A stretch of 8,500 nt of DNA. It comes from Rhodobacteraceae bacterium UBA1957. Lineage in GTDB: Bacteria; Pseudomonadota; Alphaproteobacteria; Rhodobacterales; Rhodobacteraceae. The stretch's first letter is position 1. Every line of letters starts with the position of its first letter. The stretch covers positions 1 to 8,500 of the forward strand of contig DDEJ01000104.1 in NCBI GenBank assembly GCA_002336405.1, read 5' to 3'. The notes below the pieces were generated by a model. That model saw nothing but the letters and a program-made list of their open reading frames with translations. It ran no database searches and was not told the DNA's origin. Positions 7,062 through 8,500 of this stretch are shown piece by piece. The position numbers and the translations under genes are program-made.

Positions 7062-8500
7062 GGTTTCACCATCTGTACAGTGGCAGGTATTGTCACATCC
7101 CATTCGCCAAATCGTGCCAGCTGGTCATAATCACTGGGTGTTTTGTCACTTTGCATGGCGCGACGCGCGGTATAGCCTTGGGCGGGATCTTGATAGGCTT
7201 TTATCAATGCGTGGAACGCCTCCCACACCTGCATGGGAGGTTCATCATCCAATGGGGCTGCAGTGGTCACCGGCTTGCTGCCAAGCCCAATATAGATTGC
7301 CTCAGCCACAGAAACTGGCCCCAGCCCCTCAAAATCCCCATTTTCCGCCATCGCAGCCTCAAGCAATAGCTGCTTGTCAAAATAGCGCTGTTCTGACGGG
7401 CTAGGCGGCAAGCCAGTTTTATAATCATAGATATAAGCACGCCCGTCAGCCGCTAAATCGATACGGTCGGCTTTTGCGGTCAGGCTAAAGCCCAGATCCG
7501 CAAGTGTCGCGCGGGCTTTAACCTCAAACTCCACCGGTTGGGCCAGCGCCAATCGGTCAGCCTCCCCTGATACGAACCAATCAGCGGTGCGGGCAATGCG
7601 CGCATACCACAGCGCGCGGGTCGCAGCCCAAGGCACATCCTGTTGCAGTTTATCGGCGCTAATATCTAGCATAATGCGCGTGCTCAGATGGCCGGGATCA
7701 GCCTGCACCACGCGGCAGAACGTCTCTAAAATATCATGGATCACAATGCCGCGCAGCAACGGGTCTGGGGTTTTTTCTAACGAGTCCAGCGGCCGCAATC
7801 TGAGCACATGCTTGGCATAGATCGCATACGGGTCACGGATAAGCCGCTTGATTTCGGTCACCGACAGCTGCTTTGGCCGGCTGGATATTGGGGGCTGCGG
7901 CGCGGGACGTGGTGCAGCAGGCACCGGTTTGGTTGCGTCTAGCTGGGCCGCCATAGCCAGCCAGTTTGCACCGCGTTTTTGTAAGGCCGTGATCGTCTCA
8001 GGACCTTGCTGGTTTGGCAAACCAGAGAGTAAATTTAACAGGCGGTTTAGCCAGCGCGACGGTACCGTTTCGGCATCATCAGATCGCGTGGAGCGGGTCA
8101 GCCAGACCTCAGGCGCGGCGATGGCTTGCTGAAAATCATGCGCAGAAAGCCCGATTCTGCGTTCGGGCAGCAACAATCCAGCCTGATCCCGCAATGCCCG
8201 GTTGAGCCATGGGTCCGGGGTGGGCATCTCGGGCCAGCTCCCCTCATTTAATCCAGCTAGGATCAAAAGATCAGCCCCCTGAACACGGGCCTCAAGCGTC
8301 CCCCAGATCAGGATATTGGGATGGGGGGCATCACGGTCCCGCACCTCCCCCCGCGCCAAAACCGCTGTAAAAAGCCCGCCATAATCCCCGGCCGACAGAT
8401 TGCCCCCCAGAGAGGCGTGTTCGGTCAATTCCAGCACAATCTCGAGGGCCTTCTGCCCGGCTTTCCGCTCCCAAAGACCGCCGGTGTTCTGGGCAGAATC
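7058..8500 (-). CDS. addB: Double-strand break repair nuclease subunit AddB (partial, N-terminus outside window)
   Basis: AddB partners AddA; its C-terminal RecB-family nuclease cuts one strand, and its helicase-like core helps hold or scan DNA. The frame is open through the right edge, so the 480 residues visible are the C-terminal half. The GTG at 8435-8437 is internal, not a start. The AddB signature LILAGLNEGSWPE (about 79-91, counting from the edge) and the following WLNRALRDQAGLLLPERRIG region are present. A Pro/Ala-rich linker (about 191-209) leads to the nuclease domain: LSVTEIKRLIRDPYAIYAKH (212-231), RGIVIHDILE (His255), KADRID (Asp345), YIYDYKTG (Asp359, Lys361) and Gln377. The catalytic set is intact. 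Only one Cys (262) is visible, so the Fe-S cluster known from Bacillus AddB is absent. The stop overlaps the addA ATG by 4 bases. Confidence 0.96.
   Translation of the reverse strand, partial: DSAQNTGGLWERKAGQKALEIVLELTEHASLGGNLSAGDYGGLFTAVLARGEVRDRDAPHPNILIWGTLEARVQGADLLILAGLNEGSWPEMPTPDPWLNRALRDQAGLLLPERRIGLSAHDFQQAIAAPEVWLTRSTRSDDAETVPSRWLNRLLNLLSGLPNQQGPETITALQKRGANWLAMAAQLDATKPVPAAPRPAPQPPISSRPKQLSVTEIKRLIRDPYAIYAKHVLRLRPLDSLEKTPDPLLRGIVIHDILETFCRVVQADPGHLSTRIMLDISADKLQQDVPWAATRALWYARIARTADWFVSGEADRLALAQPVEFEVKARATLADLGFSLTAKADRIDLAADGRAYIYDYKTGLPPSPSEQRYFDKQLLLEAAMAENGDFEGLGPVSVAEAIYIGLGSKPVTTAAPLDDEPPMQVWEAFHALIKAYQDPAQGYTARRAMQSDKTPSDYDQLARFGEWDVTIPATVQMVKP

Noticed and set aside
7062..7103. 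Upstream ATG for addA adding 14 residues
   Set aside because: The added Cys-rich residues do not look like an AddA N-terminus, and the ATG at 7061 forms the classic 4-base overlap with the addB stop.

Overview
The window is chromosomal housekeeping DNA from an alphaproteobacterium, most likely of the Rhodobacterales (Roseobacter-type lineage). The evidence is the alphaproteobacterial form of AddB and AddA, the addB-addA-trxA gene order, an HslV that carries a short N-terminal propeptide ending in Trp-His-Gly before the catalytic threonine, and a base composition that looks mid-range (about 50-55% GC by eye, not computed). All supported genes lie on the minus strand, so the biological reading order is from right to left. 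I see no tRNA, rRNA, insertion sequence, CRISPR array or phage gene.

Transcription unit 1 (8500 to about 3242): addB (cut by the right edge), addA and trxA. AddB and AddA form the two-nuclease helicase-nuclease that processes double-strand DNA ends for RecA-dependent recombination, the counterpart of RecBCD. addB and addA overlap by 4 bases (ATGA). trxA encodes a classical small thioredoxin and follows after 61 bases, possibly with its own weak promoter overlapping the addA stop codon. A strong Rho-independent terminator (about 3243-3270) closes the unit.

Intergenic control region (about 3127-3240): it holds a 20-bp imperfect dyad, a promoter-like element resembling RpoH (sigma-32) promoters whose spacer contains a perfect inverted repeat, and a good Shine-Dalgarno sequence that fixes the hslV start at 3126.

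Transcription unit 2 (3126 to 179): hslV, a gene for a protein of unknown function with about ten membrane spans, and hslU. HslV (peptidase) and HslU (AAA+ unfoldase) form the bacterial proteasome-like protease HslVU/ClpQY. The membrane-protein gene sits between the two subunit genes. It overlaps hslV by 4 bases (ATGA), and its stop codon directly abuts the hslU ATG (TAA-ATG) with the hslU Shine-Dalgarno inside its last codons. This implies tight translational coupling of all three genes and is the most interesting feature of the window. A hairpin without a U-tract follows hslU. The remaining left edge (1-146) has no confident gene, only a 44-codon open tract running off the window.

Most of this is well-known machinery. 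The possibly undescribed element is the membrane protein built into the hslVU operon.
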